DNA of 64,000 nt from an uncultured Muribaculaceae bacterium (GCA_910584905.1 CAJUCQ010000070.1:62001-126000); one strand, 5' to 3'; positions 9,043-18,508 are shown, numbered from the stretch's first letter. Numbers and translations are program-made. The notes: generated by a model from the letters alone, not told the origin.

Positions 9043-10950
9043 TTAGTGTTTTTTTCCCATATTCAGCGCCATCATCGTCGCGGCCACGGTGATAAGCGTT
9101 ATCCCCGTGTCGGCGAACACGGCGGCCCACAGCGTTGCGGCGCCGACGGCGCCGAGGACCATCACCAGAAATTTAACGCCTATGGCCAGCGAAACGTTGA
9201 AGGCCACAACGGCCCTGACCCTGCGCGAGATGCGGACGGCGCTTACGAGCGGGGCGAGGCCGGGGGCGGTGAGGACGGCATCGGCGCTTTCCATAGCGAG
9301 GTCGGTGCCGCCCGTGCCTATGGCTATGCCCACGGTTGCGGCGGCGAGCGAGGGAGCGTCGTTGATGCCGTCGCCGACAAAAACGACGCGCTGTCCGCGA
9401 CCGACGGCATCACGAACCGCCTCGTGCTTGTCGTCGGGGCGGAGACCGGCGCTGAAGGCGTCGGCGCCGACAGCCGAGGCCACCGCCTCCACCGCCTCGG
9501 GGCTGTCGCCCGAAAGGATGCGCACGCTCCGCATGCCCGTACGCCTGAGAGCGGCAACGGCCTCGCCGACGCCGGACTTGAGCGTGTCGGAGAGATATAT
9601 CGCCCCGACGTAATCACCGCCGAGGGCCACACACACCTCCGTGGCCGAAGTGCGGGCCGGGGCGACGACGAGGCCGTTCCGGGCAAGAAGCGCACGCGAG
9701 CCGACAAGGAGCGGCCGGCCGCCGAGGATGGCGCTCATGCCGTGGGCGACGGTGCGCACGCCGCTCACCTCGGGCAGCGGCGTCCCGGCGGCCTCGGCGC
9801 TGATGGCGCGGGCAAGGGGGTGGGCGCTGCGGGAGTCGGCGGCGGCGGCGAGGGCGAGCACCTCGGCGGAAGTGCGGCCGGGCGCCGCCACAACGGACTC
9901 AACGCGGAAAGCCCCCGTGGTGAGCGTGCCGGTCTTGTCGAGGAAAAGCGTGTCGCACGAACGCATGGCATCAAGCGAGGCTGCGCTTTTGAAGAGTATG
10001 CCCCGGGCCGAGGCCATGCCTATAGCGGCGAAATAGCTCAGCGGGATGCTCACGACCAAAGCGCACGGACACGAGCAGACAAGGAGCAACAGCGCCCGCC
10101 CCAGCCATAAGGACGCGTCGAACGCCCGGCCGCCGATAAGGGCGGCAAGCCACGGCACGACGAACAGCAGCGTCGCGGCGGCGATGACGGCGGGTGTGTA
10201 CCACCGCGTGATGCGTCTCAGCAGGGTCTCGGACTTGGATTTGCCCGCGGCCGCACTCTCGACCAAAGCCAGAATGCGCGACATCGAGCTCTCGGCATAC
10301 GGCCGACTCACGCGGATGCGCACCTCGCGGTCGAGGGGTATAGCCCCGGAGGGCACGTCCGCGCCGGGCACGAAGTCGACGGGCAGGCTCTCGCCCGTGA
10401 AGGCCGAGGTGTCGAAAGCCGCCGCTTCGTCGCCGAGGAGGATTCCGTCGAGGCCCACCCGCTCGCCGGGAGCGGCAACAACGACCTCGCCGGGCCGCAC
10501 ATGCTCCGGCTCGACGGCTCCGCGGCCCTCAACCCTAATCCGCGAGGGCAGGCGGCCGAGGAGCTCCTTGATGCGGCGGCGCGAGCGCTCGGCGGCCATG
10601 TGTTCGAGCTTCTCGCCGAAGGAATAAAAAAGGAGTATGGCCACGCCCTCCGGATATTCCCGGATGGCAAAAGCGCCTGCGGCGGCAAGAAGCATGAGCG
10701 TGAACTCATTGAAGAAGGCCCCGCGGCGCCACTCGGCGAAGGCATCGCGCACCACGGGCAAGCCCGGCGGCAACAAGGCCGCGACATACAGCGCAACTTG
10801 GAGCGCCGCCGGGATGAAGCGCCCGAGCGCCGCCGCGGCGACGAGCACGACAAGCGACGTCAACTCCTCTTTATAATATAACAACGCGGCAAAACGGCGT
10901 GGATGCCCGCCGTGCGGCCGGCAATGGTTGTGGCAATGTGAGCAGGCCAT
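9043..10950 (-). CDS. Zn/Cd/Pb-type P1B ATPase
   Basis: A 635-residue heavy-metal-exporting P-type ATPase. Instead of an HMA domain, the N-terminus is a short Cys/His-rich segment (MACSHCHNHCRPHGGH), a likely soft-metal ligand. The core shows the metal-site motif CSCPCALVVSIP, the phosphorylation site DKTGTLTTG and GDGINDAPSLAAA. The CPCALV context and the short His/Cys N-terminus fit the ZntA/CadA group rather than CopA. It is the first gene of the leftward operon with the Fur-family gene and copA. A TATCTTTG promoter lies 29 nt upstream. Zinc is the likeliest physiological substrate, but this is inference. Confidence 0.88.
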   Translation of the reverse strand: MACSHCHNHCRPHGGHPRRFAALLYYKEELTSLVVLVAAAALGRFIPAALQVALYVAALLPPGLPVVRDAFAEWRRGAFFNEFTLMLLAAAGAFAIREYPEGVAILLFYSFGEKLEHMAAERSRRRIKELLGRLPSRIRVEGRGAVEPEHVRPGEVVVAAPGERVGLDGILLGDEAAAFDTSAFTGESLPVDFVPGADVPSGAIPLDREVRIRVSRPYAESSMSRILALVESAAAGKSKSETLLRRITRWYTPAVIAAATLLFVVPWLAALIGGRAFDASLWLGRALLLLVCSCPCALVVSIPLSYFAAIGMASARGILFKSAASLDAMRSCDTLFLDKTGTLTTGAFRVESVVAAPGRTSAEVLALAAAADSRSAHPLARAISAEAAGTPLPEVSGVRTVAHGMSAILGGRPLLVGSRALLARNGLVVAPARTSATEVCVALGGDYVGAIYLSDTLKSGVGEAVAALRRTGMRSVRILSGDSPEAVEAVASAVGADAFSAGLRPDDKHEAVRDAVGRGQRVVFVGDGINDAPSLAAATVGIAIGTGGTDLAMESADAVLTAPGLAPLVSAVRISRRVRAVVAFNVSLAIGVKFLVMVLGAVGAATLWAAVFADTGITLITVAATMMALNMGKKH

Positions 10951-10979
10951 AATATAATCCGTTTAATAATTACAACGCA

Positions 10980-10987
10980 CAAAGATA
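10980..10987 (-). promoter_or_regulatory. -7 box of the metal-export operon
   Basis: The minus strand reads TATCTTTG, 29 nt upstream of the Zn/Cd ATPase start. The AT-rich bases between it and the ATG (10951-10979) would be a natural place for a Fur-family operator, although I could not define a clear palindrome. Confidence 0.6.
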
Positions 10988-11115
10988 TACATAAGTCCGT
11001 GCACACGATATGCGCAAGCGCCCGCACAAAGCCGCTGAGGCAGACTCGGACGGGAATCGCCGACTTTTTTGTAATTTTTTATATACAGTATGCGCTAAAA
11101 TTCAGATTAATTCGT

Positions 11116-11123
11116 TAACTTTG
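11116..11123 (+). promoter_or_regulatory. -7 box of the subtilisin-like protease gene
   Basis: TAACTTTG on the plus strand, 61 nt before the chosen ATG. It implies a 5' leader of about 55 nt. Confidence 0.55.
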
Positions 11124-11184
11124 CAAACTAAGGCATTGTTTTGCTTCCTTTTTGATTACCACATTTCGAACCCACACAATCGAT

Positions 11185-13464
11185 ATGAAAAAAATAGTAC
11201 TCCTCAGCCTTGCCGCCACGGCCGCATTCGGGGCCACGGCACAAAGTAAGCTTGACCTCTCGGCATCGATGCTGGTCAACCGTGCCATGCAGGCGGAAAC
11301 CCTCAGCCGCTCCGGCGAGCACCATGTATCCCTCCCGTCGCCCGTCAGCGCGGACGACAAAGTCGCGGTAGTCGTGACCTTCGCCCCGGGCGAAGACGCC
11401 GCCGTCCTCGAAGAACGCGGCTACGAAGTCCTGACCACCCGCGACGACATGGCCATCGTGCGAATGAGCGTGGCCGAGATGCAGGCCGCCGCCGCACTCA
11501 GCCAGATCAAGAACATCACCCTCGGCACCGAGGCCCGCAAGCTTCTCTATCAGGCCAAGACCTATACGGGCGTGACGACCATCCACGAAGGCGGCGCCGA
11601 AGTGGGCGGAAAAGCCTATGACGGCACGGGCGTCATCGTCGGCCTCATGGACGGCGGCCTCGACATCAACCACCCCAACTTCCTGAACGCCGACGGCACC
11701 CCCCGCGCCTCGCGTCTGTTCGTCATCACGGGCAACACGGGCACCGTCAGCACCTACGACACCCCCTCGCGCATCGCCGGCTACACCACCGACGACTCCA
11801 ACGACACCCACGGCACGCACGTGCTCGGCTGCATGGCCGGCAGCTTCAGCGAGCCCTTCACGCAAGTGGCGTTCCTCAACCGCCTCGGCCGCAATCAGAT
11901 CAAGACCAACTTCTACGACGCAAGCACCGACTACCGCGGCGCCGCCACGGGCGCTGACATCGCCGCCTGCTGCGGCACCACCGAAGGCACCAACATCCTC
12001 CTCGCCGCAGAAAAAATCTACAGCTACGCCAAGAGTCAGGGCAAACCCGCGGTGATGAACATCTCGCTGGGCCACAACTACGGCCCCCACGACGGCACGG
12101 ACGCCAACTCCCGCTACCTCGAAAGCATCGGCAAAGACATGATCATCTGCGTATCGGCCGGCAACGAAGGCTCCGACCCCATCTCGATCCACAAGGACTT
12201 CACCGCATCCGACAATCAGGTGAAGACCTTCCCCTCGGCCGTGGCCACCGCCAACGGCATCGTCGACATCTGGGGCGCCGACAACTCCATCTATAAAGTA
12301 ACGTTCCAGATCATCAACAAAAACACGGGCGACGTCGCTTGGAGCTACACCGTCGACAGAAACCTGAACTCGACCAACGACCAGTCGACAATGGCCATCA
12401 TCACGAGCTCGACCTACACCGTGCCCTACTACATCCACTCCGAAGCCTTCGACAAGGCCTTCGGCACGCAGGCCGCCGTGTTCATCTCCTCGAACGTCGA
12501 CGCCAACAACAACCGCTACAACGTGCAGATGCAGTTCCAGACTCAAGGCGGCAACAACGGCTTCCTCCCGGCCATCGTCGTCGAAGGCGCCGCAGGCAAG
12601 AGCGTCGACCTCTTCTGCGCCGGCAACCTCGCCTTCTACAACAACAGCATCCCCGGCTTCACCGCAGGCAACGCCACCAACTCCATCAACGGCATCGCCA
12701 CGGCCAAGAACATCATCGCCGTGGGCGCGTACGTAAACGCTGTGAAGATTCCCACCTTAAGCGGACTCGGCTCCTACCGCGGAATAGAAGTCGGCGAAAT
12801 CGCCCCCTTCTCGTCGTACGGCACAAGCTTTGACGGCCGCGTGCTCCCGCACGTAGCCGGTCCCGGCCAAGCCATGCTTTCGTCGCTCAGCTCCTACTAC
12901 ACCTCCAAACTCTCCGCCAACGACGAGACCATCACTCAGGCCACCGGTCGCGTCGAAAAGAGCGTCAACCGCCAGACCCGCAACTACTACTGGGGCGAAA
13001 TGTCCGGCACGTCGATGTCGTCGCCTTTCGTTGCCGGCGTAATCGCCCTCTGGCTTCAGGCCGACCCGTCGCTCACCTACGACGACGTGCTGAACACGAT
13101 TAAATACACCTCGACCACCGACGCCTTCACGCAGGCCGCACCCCACCGCTTCGGCGCCGGCCGCATCAACGCCCTCGCAGGCCTCAAGCACGTGCTCAAC
13201 CCCGCAGGCGTGGCCGACATCGCCATCGAGGCCTCCGACTTCGTTGTCACGCCCACATTCGGCCGCGGCTTCGAGATTTTCGCCGCCGGCGCCTCCGGTG
13301 TCCGTAGCGAGCTCTACTCGATGAACGGCATGCTCGTGGCCTCCGCTTCGGCCTCCGGCGACACCGCCGTGCTCGACGCCGAAACCGCCACTCCGGGCAT
13401 CTACATCCTGCGCAGCACCACCGAGTCGGGCCGCACCGACTCGCGCAAAGTCGTGCTCAAGTAA
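11185..13464 (+). CDS. Secreted subtilisin-like (S8) serine protease with C-terminal sorting-like domain
   Basis: A 759-residue exported peptidase. MKKIVLLSLAATAAFGATAQ is a clear signal peptide and fixes the start 33 nt after an upstream in-frame ATG. Residues ~55-120 look like an inhibitor-type propeptide. The S8 catalytic triad is visible: Asp156 (GLMDGGLDINHP), His209 (NDTHGTHVLG) and Ser610 (SGTSMSSPFVAG). A large insert with a jelly-roll-like part separates His from Ser. The last ~75 residues end in GIYILRSTTESGRTDSRKVVLK-type sequence, resembling type IX secretion type-A sorting domains. Whether this genome has a type IX system is not visible here. The gene stands alone, with its own promoter and a terminator. 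Confidence 0.92.
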   Translation: MKKIVLLSLAATAAFGATAQSKLDLSASMLVNRAMQAETLSRSGEHHVSLPSPVSADDKVAVVVTFAPGEDAAVLEERGYEVLTTRDDMAIVRMSVAEMQAAAALSQIKNITLGTEARKLLYQAKTYTGVTTIHEGGAEVGGKAYDGTGVIVGLMDGGLDINHPNFLNADGTPRASRLFVITGNTGTVSTYDTPSRIAGYTTDDSNDTHGTHVLGCMAGSFSEPFTQVAFLNRLGRNQIKTNFYDASTDYRGAATGADIAACCGTTEGTNILLAAEKIYSYAKSQGKPAVMNISLGHNYGPHDGTDANSRYLESIGKDMIICVSAGNEGSDPISIHKDFTASDNQVKTFPSAVATANGIVDIWGADNSIYKVTFQIINKNTGDVAWSYTVDRNLNSTNDQSTMAIITSSTYTVPYYIHSEAFDKAFGTQAAVFISSNVDANNNRYNVQMQFQTQGGNNGFLPAIVVEGAAGKSVDLFCAGNLAFYNNSIPGFTAGNATNSINGIATAKNIIAVGAYVNAVKIPTLSGLGSYRGIEVGEIAPFSSYGTSFDGRVLPHVAGPGQAMLSSLSSYYTSKLSANDETITQATGRVEKSVNRQTRNYYWGEMSGTSMSSPFVAGVIALWLQADPSLTYDDVLNTIKYTSTTDAFTQAAPHRFGAGRINALAGLKHVLNPAGVADIAIEASDFVVTPTFGRGFEIFAAGASGVRSELYSMNGMLVASASASGDTAVLDAETATPGIYILRSTTESGRTDSRKVVLK

Positions 13465-13489
13465 CGACCCGTCCACGGACCACGATAAC

Positions 13490-13548
13490 TTTCGGCATTC
13501 AGCTCCGCGACTCTCGTCCCCGGGGCCGAATGCCGAAATTCTTTTTTT
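13490..13548 (+). terminator. Rho-independent terminator after the S8 protease
   Basis: An 11-bp perfect stem (TTTCGGCATTC, 13490-13500, with GAATGCCGAAA, 13528-13538) encloses a GC-rich loop and is followed by TTCTTTTTTT. Its T-run overlaps the -33 element of the next promoter. Confidence 0.7.
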
Positions 13549-13577
13549 GCGCCTTTGCGCAAAATTGCTTACTTTTG
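13546..13577 (+). promoter_or_regulatory. Promoter of rlmL
   Basis: TTTG at 13546-13549 (-33) and TACTTTTG at 13570-13577 (-7) are separated by 20 bp, a good Bacteroidota spacing. The start codon is 39 nt downstream. Confidence 0.6.
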
Positions 13578-13616
13578 CACGATAATAGACTTTTGAAAAA
13601 ACTGACGCAACCCATA

Positions 13617-15185
13617 ATGACTACAGCACCGACTTTCGAGATGGTCGCAAAGACCTTTCAGGGCCTTGAAGGCGTACTTGCCGAGGAACTTCGCGGCCTC
13701 GGAGCGGAAAACGTCGAAGCAGGGACCCGCATGGTGAGCTTCGAAGGCACACTCGAGACCCTCTACCGCGCCAACCTATGTTGCCGCACGGCCCTCCGTA
13801 TCCTCAAGCCGTTCTACAAATTCAAGGCCACGACGCCCGACGAGCTCTACGACCGCATCAAAGAATACGACTGGGGCACACTCCTGAACCTCGAACGCAC
13901 GTTCTCGATCGACACCGTGGCCTTCGGCGAAGAATTCAAACACACGCGTTTCGCCACATACCGCGTCAAAGACGGCATCGTCGACTGGTTCCGCGACCAC
14001 TTCGGGCCGGACAGCCGCCCCCGCGTGCGCCTCGAAAGCGCCGACGTCATCCTCAACGTACACATCCACGGCTCGGACGTGACCGTCTCGCTCGACTCCT
14101 CGGGCGAGAGCCTCCACAAACGCGGCTACCGCCTCGGCGGCCAGACCGAAGCCCCCATCAACGAAGTCCTTGCCGCCGGCATAATCCTCAAAAGCGGCTA
14201 CCGCGGCGACACGCCCTTCGTCGACCCCATGTGCGGCTCGGGCACCTTCCTCGTCGAAGCCGCCCTTATCGCCGCAAACATATTCCCGGGTGTATTCCGC
14301 CAGCACTACGCCTTCGAGACGTGGCCCGACTTCGACAAAGACCTTTTCGAACAGCTCTACAACGACGACAGCGCCGAGCGCACGCCCTCGCACCCGATTG
14401 TCGGCGCCGACATATCGCCCAAGGCTGTCGAAATCACGCGTCAGAACCTCAAAGGCGCAGGCGTGAGCGCATTTGTCGACGTAGAGACAAAGCCCCTCAG
14501 CCAATGGGAGGAAGCCCCTCAGCCCGCCGGAATCCTCGTCACCAACCCCCCTTACGGCCAGCGCATCTCCGCCCCGGACATGGAAGCCCTCTACCGCACC
14601 ATAGGCATGAAGCTCAAACGCGTATTCACCGGCTACCACGCTTGGGTCATCGGTTATAAAGACGAATATTTCCGCGAAATCGGCCTTGCCCCCTCGCAGA
14701 AAATCGCCGTCAACAACGGCGGCCTCGACTGCGAACTCCGCGAATACGTAATCTTCGAAGGCACAAAACGCGACTTCCGCGCCGCCGGCGGCACAATCAA
14801 AGACGAACACCCCGAGGACGACGCCCCTGTCCGCATCCGCAAATCCGCCCGCAAGAGCGACGACGGCTTCAAGCGCGGACGCAAGGAATCGTTCCGCGAC
14901 AAAAAACCCTTCGACCGCGAACGCAATTTCCGCGACAAGGACCGCCGCCGCTTCGACGACGGCGAGCGCAAGCCCCGCGACAAAAAGCGCCGCTTCGACA
15001 AAGACGAAGCCCGCGAGGACCGCGCCCCGCGCCACTTCGGGCGCACCGACAACGCCCCCGGCGACGAGCGCCCGCACCGCCCGCTCAAGCTCGCCACCTT
15101 CGGCCGCAAACCCGGCATTTCCGCCGACAAGGAACAAGTGCTGAACCCGCTCGCCGGCCGACGCCGCAAAAAAAACGAGGAATAA
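13617..15185 (+). CDS. rlmL: 23S rRNA methyltransferase, RlmL-like (THUMP + methyltransferase)
   Basis: A 522-residue SAM-dependent N2-guanine methyltransferase, by family likely acting on G2445 of 23S rRNA. A THUMP RNA-binding domain spans about residues 50-155. The methyltransferase domain has the SAM motif VDPMCGSGTFLVEAALIAAN and the catalytic NPPY in VTNPPYGQR. The RlmK half found in enterobacterial fusions is absent, as is usual in Bacteroidota. The last ~130 residues are an unusual low-complexity tail of Arg, Lys, Asp and Phe (for example KKPFDRERNFRDKDRRRFDD), probably a disordered RNA-binding extension. MTTAPTFEMV was chosen as start because the promoter lies inside the longer frame. 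purD follows after 30 nt. Confidence 0.88.
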   Translation: MTTAPTFEMVAKTFQGLEGVLAEELRGLGAENVEAGTRMVSFEGTLETLYRANLCCRTALRILKPFYKFKATTPDELYDRIKEYDWGTLLNLERTFSIDTVAFGEEFKHTRFATYRVKDGIVDWFRDHFGPDSRPRVRLESADVILNVHIHGSDVTVSLDSSGESLHKRGYRLGGQTEAPINEVLAAGIILKSGYRGDTPFVDPMCGSGTFLVEAALIAANIFPGVFRQHYAFETWPDFDKDLFEQLYNDDSAERTPSHPIVGADISPKAVEITRQNLKGAGVSAFVDVETKPLSQWEEAPQPAGILVTNPPYGQRISAPDMEALYRTIGMKLKRVFTGYHAWVIGYKDEYFREIGLAPSQKIAVNNGGLDCELREYVIFEGTKRDFRAAGGTIKDEHPEDDAPVRIRKSARKSDDGFKRGRKESFRDKKPFDRERNFRDKDRRRFDDGERKPRDKKRRFDKDEAREDRAPRHFGRTDNAPGDERPHRPLKLATFGRKPGISADKEQVLNPLAGRRRKKNEE

Positions 15186-15215
15186 CCTAACGCATATCCC
15201 CCCACCCACAGACTC

Positions 15216-16502
15216 ATGAATATCCTTCTGCTCGGCAGCGGCGGCCGCGAAGCCGCACTGGCATGGAAAATCAGCAGCAGCCCGCTCTGCGACAAGCTCT
15301 ACATCGCCCCCGGCAACGGCGGCACCGGCTCCTTCGGCACCAACATCGACGCCTCGCCCCTCGACTTCGAAGCCATCGGCCGCATCATCGCCGAGAAGGC
15401 AATCGACATGGTTGTCGTGGGCAATGAAGACCCCCTCGTGGCAGGAATCGTCGACCACTTCAAGGCTCTCGACGCCGCGAAGCCCCTTTTTGTCGGCCCG
15501 GAAAAAGCCGGAGCCATGCTTGAGGCGAGCAAAGACCACGCCAAGCGCTTCATGGCCCGCCACGGCATCCCGACAGCCGCTTACCGCACCTTCACCCCCG
15601 AGACCATCGACGAGGGCTACGCCTTCCTCGAAACGCTCACCCCGCCCTACGTGCTCAAGGCCGACGGCCTCGCCGCAGGCAAAGGCGTGATTATCCCCGA
15701 AACACTCGCCGAGGCCAAAGCCACACTCGCCGAGATGCTCGGCGGGAAATTCGGCGCCGCCAGCTCGCACGTCGTAATCGAAGAATTCCTCAAAGGCATC
15801 GAATGCAGCGTATTCGCACTTACCGACGGCCACGGCGGCTACCGCCTCCTCCCCGTGGCTAAAGACTACAAGCGCATAGGCGAAGGCGACACGGGCCTCA
15901 ACACCGGAGGCATGGGCGCCGTCAGCCCCGTCGTGTTCGCCGACGCGGAATTCATGAAGAAAGTCGACGAGCGCATCGTCCGCCCCACAGTCGAGGGCCT
16001 GCTCAAGGACGGCACCGACTACCGCGGCTTTATCTTCTTCGGACTCATCAAAGTCGGCAACGAGCCTATGGTGATTGAATACAACGTGCGCATGGGCGAC
16101 CCCGAGACCGAAGCCGTGATGCTCCGCGTGGCCTCCGACCTCGTCGAGCTGATGGCCGCCGCGGCCAAGGGCGACCTCGGCAATCTGCCACTCGACATCG
16201 ACCCCCGGGCGGCGGCCACGGTGATGGCCGTCTCGGGCGGCTACCCCGAAAGCTACCCCAAGGGGCTTGAAATAACGGGCGTGCCCGCGCCGACGGAGAC
16301 GACCGTAGTGTTCCACGCCGGGACGCGCCTCGACGGCCCCGCACTCGTGACGTCGGGCGGCCGCGTGCTCGCCGTCAGCTCCTACGGCGCCACTCCCGCC
16401 GAGGCCCTCGCCGCCTCGTATGCCACCCTCGACGCCATACGCTTCGACGGCATGTATTTCCGCCGCGACATCGGGCAGGACCTCCTCGCCCTCGAAAAAT
16501 AA
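15216..16502 (+). CDS. purD: Phosphoribosylamine-glycine ligase (GAR synthetase)
   Basis: A 428-residue ATP-grasp ligase making glycinamide ribonucleotide in de novo purine synthesis. The N-terminal NILLLGSGGREAALAWK and IAPGNGGT are diagnostic of PurD. The ATP-grasp region includes VLKADGLAAGKGVII and IEEFLKGIECSVFALTDG. The metal-binding end has EYNVRMGDPETEAVM. Length is normal for the family. It lies in a tight rightward run (30 nt after rlmL, 9 nt before the membrane protein gene), so it is probably read from the rlmL promoter. No other pur gene is nearby. Confidence 0.96.
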   Translation: MNILLLGSGGREAALAWKISSSPLCDKLYIAPGNGGTGSFGTNIDASPLDFEAIGRIIAEKAIDMVVVGNEDPLVAGIVDHFKALDAAKPLFVGPEKAGAMLEASKDHAKRFMARHGIPTAAYRTFTPETIDEGYAFLETLTPPYVLKADGLAAGKGVIIPETLAEAKATLAEMLGGKFGAASSHVVIEEFLKGIECSVFALTDGHGGYRLLPVAKDYKRIGEGDTGLNTGGMGAVSPVVFADAEFMKKVDERIVRPTVEGLLKDGTDYRGFIFFGLIKVGNEPMVIEYNVRMGDPETEAVMLRVASDLVELMAAAAKGDLGNLPLDIDPRAAATVMAVSGGYPESYPKGLEITGVPAPTETTVVFHAGTRLDGPALVTSGGRVLAVSSYGATPAEALAASYATLDAIRFDGMYFRRDIGQDLLALEK

Positions 16503-16511
16503 GCGTCCGGA

Positions 16512-17492
16512 ATGAAAGCCGCCGCACTCACCCGCTATATCCACTCGCAGGGCTTCGCCGCGCTCATTCTGGCCGTGGCCCTGCCGGGTGTGCTGGGCGC
16601 ATACCTTTTCGGCGAATTCACGCCCATAACAGGCGACAAAGGCTTTGTCATTCCGTCGGCCAACGAATGGATCTTCCAGCCGTGGGCCGACCTCGTGGCG
16701 GCCTTGGTCGCCAATGCCGCAATCGTGGCAATGGCCGGACTCACGGACAAGTTTTTCAACGTCCTGCGGTCCAACTCGGCCCTTCCGCTGACGATATTCG
16801 CCGTGCTGCAGCTGGCCACACCCGGCCTCAGCGTGCAGTTCTACACGGGCACGGCCCTTGCGCTCACAGCCGCCGGATGCCTGATGATTCTTTTCAGCTG
16901 CTACCACTCGCCGACGCTGACGCGGCGCGTGTTTCTGATATTCCTGATTCTCAGCGCGGCCTGCGCCACGCAGTACTGCTATGCGCTCTACATCCCCGTG
17001 TTTCTGCTCGGATGCGCGCAGATGCGCATCTTCAACGCCCGCACCGTCGTGGCGGCCCTCCTCGGGCTGATAACGCCGTGGTGGATTATGGGCGCCTGCG
17101 GCATGCTCGACCCCGGGAATATCCGCGTCCCCAATTTGGTAAGCATCTTCTCGGTCATCAACCGCCAGATGGCCGTGCACCTGCTCGTGACCATCGGCCT
17201 GACATCGGCGCTGCTTATCGGATGCTTCATCCTCAACGTGATGAAGACCATCGCCTACAACGCCCGCGCCCGCGCATACAGCGGCGCCTTCGCCACGCTC
17301 TCGCTGGTGACTCTCGCAGGGATGCTCATCGACTACAACAACCTCATCTCCTATATCCCCCTGCTGAACTATTGCGCCGCCTACGAAGTGGCCGGCTACT
17401 TCAGCTCCCACCGCGGCGAACGCACGGGGGTGGCCGTGGCGTGCATCGTGCTTCTCTACATCATCCTCTATATATGCCAAATCCAACTCTGA
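16512..17492 (+). CDS. Polytopic membrane protein of unknown function
   Basis: A 326-residue, strongly hydrophobic protein with about eight to ten predicted membrane segments, for example FAALILAVALPGVLGAYLFG, VAALVANAAIVAMAGL and GVAVACIVLLYIILYICQI. I recognise no catalytic motif. Polytopic proteins of this size occur between purD and pdxB in other Bacteroidales as far as I recall, but no function is known to me. It starts 9 nt after purD and its 3' end overlaps pdxB by 19 nt, so the three genes are probably cotranscribed and translationally coupled. Confidence 0.75.
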   Translation: MKAAALTRYIHSQGFAALILAVALPGVLGAYLFGEFTPITGDKGFVIPSANEWIFQPWADLVAALVANAAIVAMAGLTDKFFNVLRSNSALPLTIFAVLQLATPGLSVQFYTGTALALTAAGCLMILFSCYHSPTLTRRVFLIFLILSAACATQYCYALYIPVFLLGCAQMRIFNARTVVAALLGLITPWWIMGACGMLDPGNIRVPNLVSIFSVINRQMAVHLLVTIGLTSALLIGCFILNVMKTIAYNARARAYSGAFATLSLVTLAGMLIDYNNLISYIPLLNYCAAYEVAGYFSSHRGERTGVAVACIVLLYIILYICQIQL

Positions 17493-18508
17493 ACATCATA
17501 ATCGAGGCCAACGTGCCCTATCTCCGCGGCGTGCTCGAACCCTACGCGTCGAACATCCGCTACCTCGCCGCCGAGGATATCACGCCCAAAGCCGTGGAGG
17601 ACTGCGACGCCATGATAATCCGCACACGCACGCGTTGCGACGAAGCGTTGCTGAAACGCTCGCGCTGCCGCCTCATCGCCACGGCCACCATCGGCACCGA
17701 CCACATCGACCTGCCCTACTGCAAGAGCCGGGGCATCGTCGTGGTGAACGCCCCTGGATGCAACGCCCCCGCCGTGGCGCAGTATGTATTCGCATCGCTG
17801 ATGAGGGTGATATGCAAGCCTGCGGCCTCGCACACGATAGGCATCATCGGCGTGGGCCACGTCGGAAGCATCGTCGAGCGATGGGCGCGCGCCCTCGACA
17901 TGAAGGTGCTCCGCTACGATCCTCCGCGCATGCGCGCCGAGGGAGGCGACGACTGGGCCACCCTTGATGAAATCGCCGAGAAAGCCGACATCATCACCTT
18001 CCACACGCCGCTCACACGCGAAAGCGAAGACGCCACATACCACATGGCCGACGAGGCCTTCTTCCGCAAGCTCCGCCGCGGACCCATCCTCGTCAACACG
18101 GCCCGCGGCGCCGTGGTCGACACGGAAGCACTCATCAAGGCGATGGACGAAGGCTATGTCGGGCGCGCCATCATCGACTGCTGGGAAAACGAGCCGGCGA
18201 TATCGCCCGAACTGCTCCGCCGCGCCTCGATAGCCACGCCGCATATCGCCGGATATTCGGCGGCGGGCAAGGTGCGCGCCTCGCAGGTCGTGGCCGACGC
18301 CGTCACGACGCTCTTCTATCTTCCGCGCGTGCATCTTTCCGAACCTCTCCCGCCGGCCTGCGCCCGCACCGTGACGGCCATAGGCGTGGCCGAGAGCTAC
18401 GACCCCGAGGCCGACACGGCGGCCCTGCGCGCACGCCCCGAAGACTTCGAGCTTCTCCGCAACAGCTACCGCCTGCGCGACGAAGCCCCCGAAGGCAAAA
18501 TCGACTGA
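17474..18508 (+). CDS. pdxB: 4-phosphoerythronate dehydrogenase
   Basis: A 344-residue D-isomer-specific 2-hydroxyacid dehydrogenase that oxidises 4-phosphoerythronate in pyridoxal-5-phosphate synthesis. The N-terminal NIIIEANVPYLRGVLEPYA and the NAPGCNAPAVAQYVFASL segment are characteristic of PdxB. The Rossmann motif is GIIGVGHVGSIVERWA. The catalytic Arg is in VNTARGAVVDTEAL, the Glu in WENEPAISPELL and the His in ATPHIAGYSAAGK. The open frame extends far upstream, but MPNPTLNIII is the family N-terminus. This start lies inside the 3' end of the preceding membrane protein gene, suggesting coupled translation. Confidence 0.92.
   Translation: MPNPTLNIIIEANVPYLRGVLEPYASNIRYLAAEDITPKAVEDCDAMIIRTRTRCDEALLKRSRCRLIATATIGTDHIDLPYCKSRGIVVVNAPGCNAPAVAQYVFASLMRVICKPAASHTIGIIGVGHVGSIVERWARALDMKVLRYDPPRMRAEGGDDWATLDEIAEKADIITFHTPLTRESEDATYHMADEAFFRKLRRGPILVNTARGAVVDTEALIKAMDEGYVGRAIIDCWENEPAISPELLRRASIATPHIAGYSAAGKVRASQVVADAVTTLFYLPRVHLSEPLPPACARTVTAIGVAESYDPEADTAALRARPEDFELLRNSYRLRDEAPEGKID

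Noticed and set aside
11128..12546. A 472-codon minus-strand frame
   Set aside because: Antisense to the S8 protease, whose catalytic motifs are all in the plus-strand frame.
13776..17486. A 1236-codon open frame on the minus strand
   Set aside because: It is antisense to rlmL, purD and the membrane protein gene, encodes Ala/Val/Gly/His-rich sequence without motifs, and arises from high G+C codon bias.
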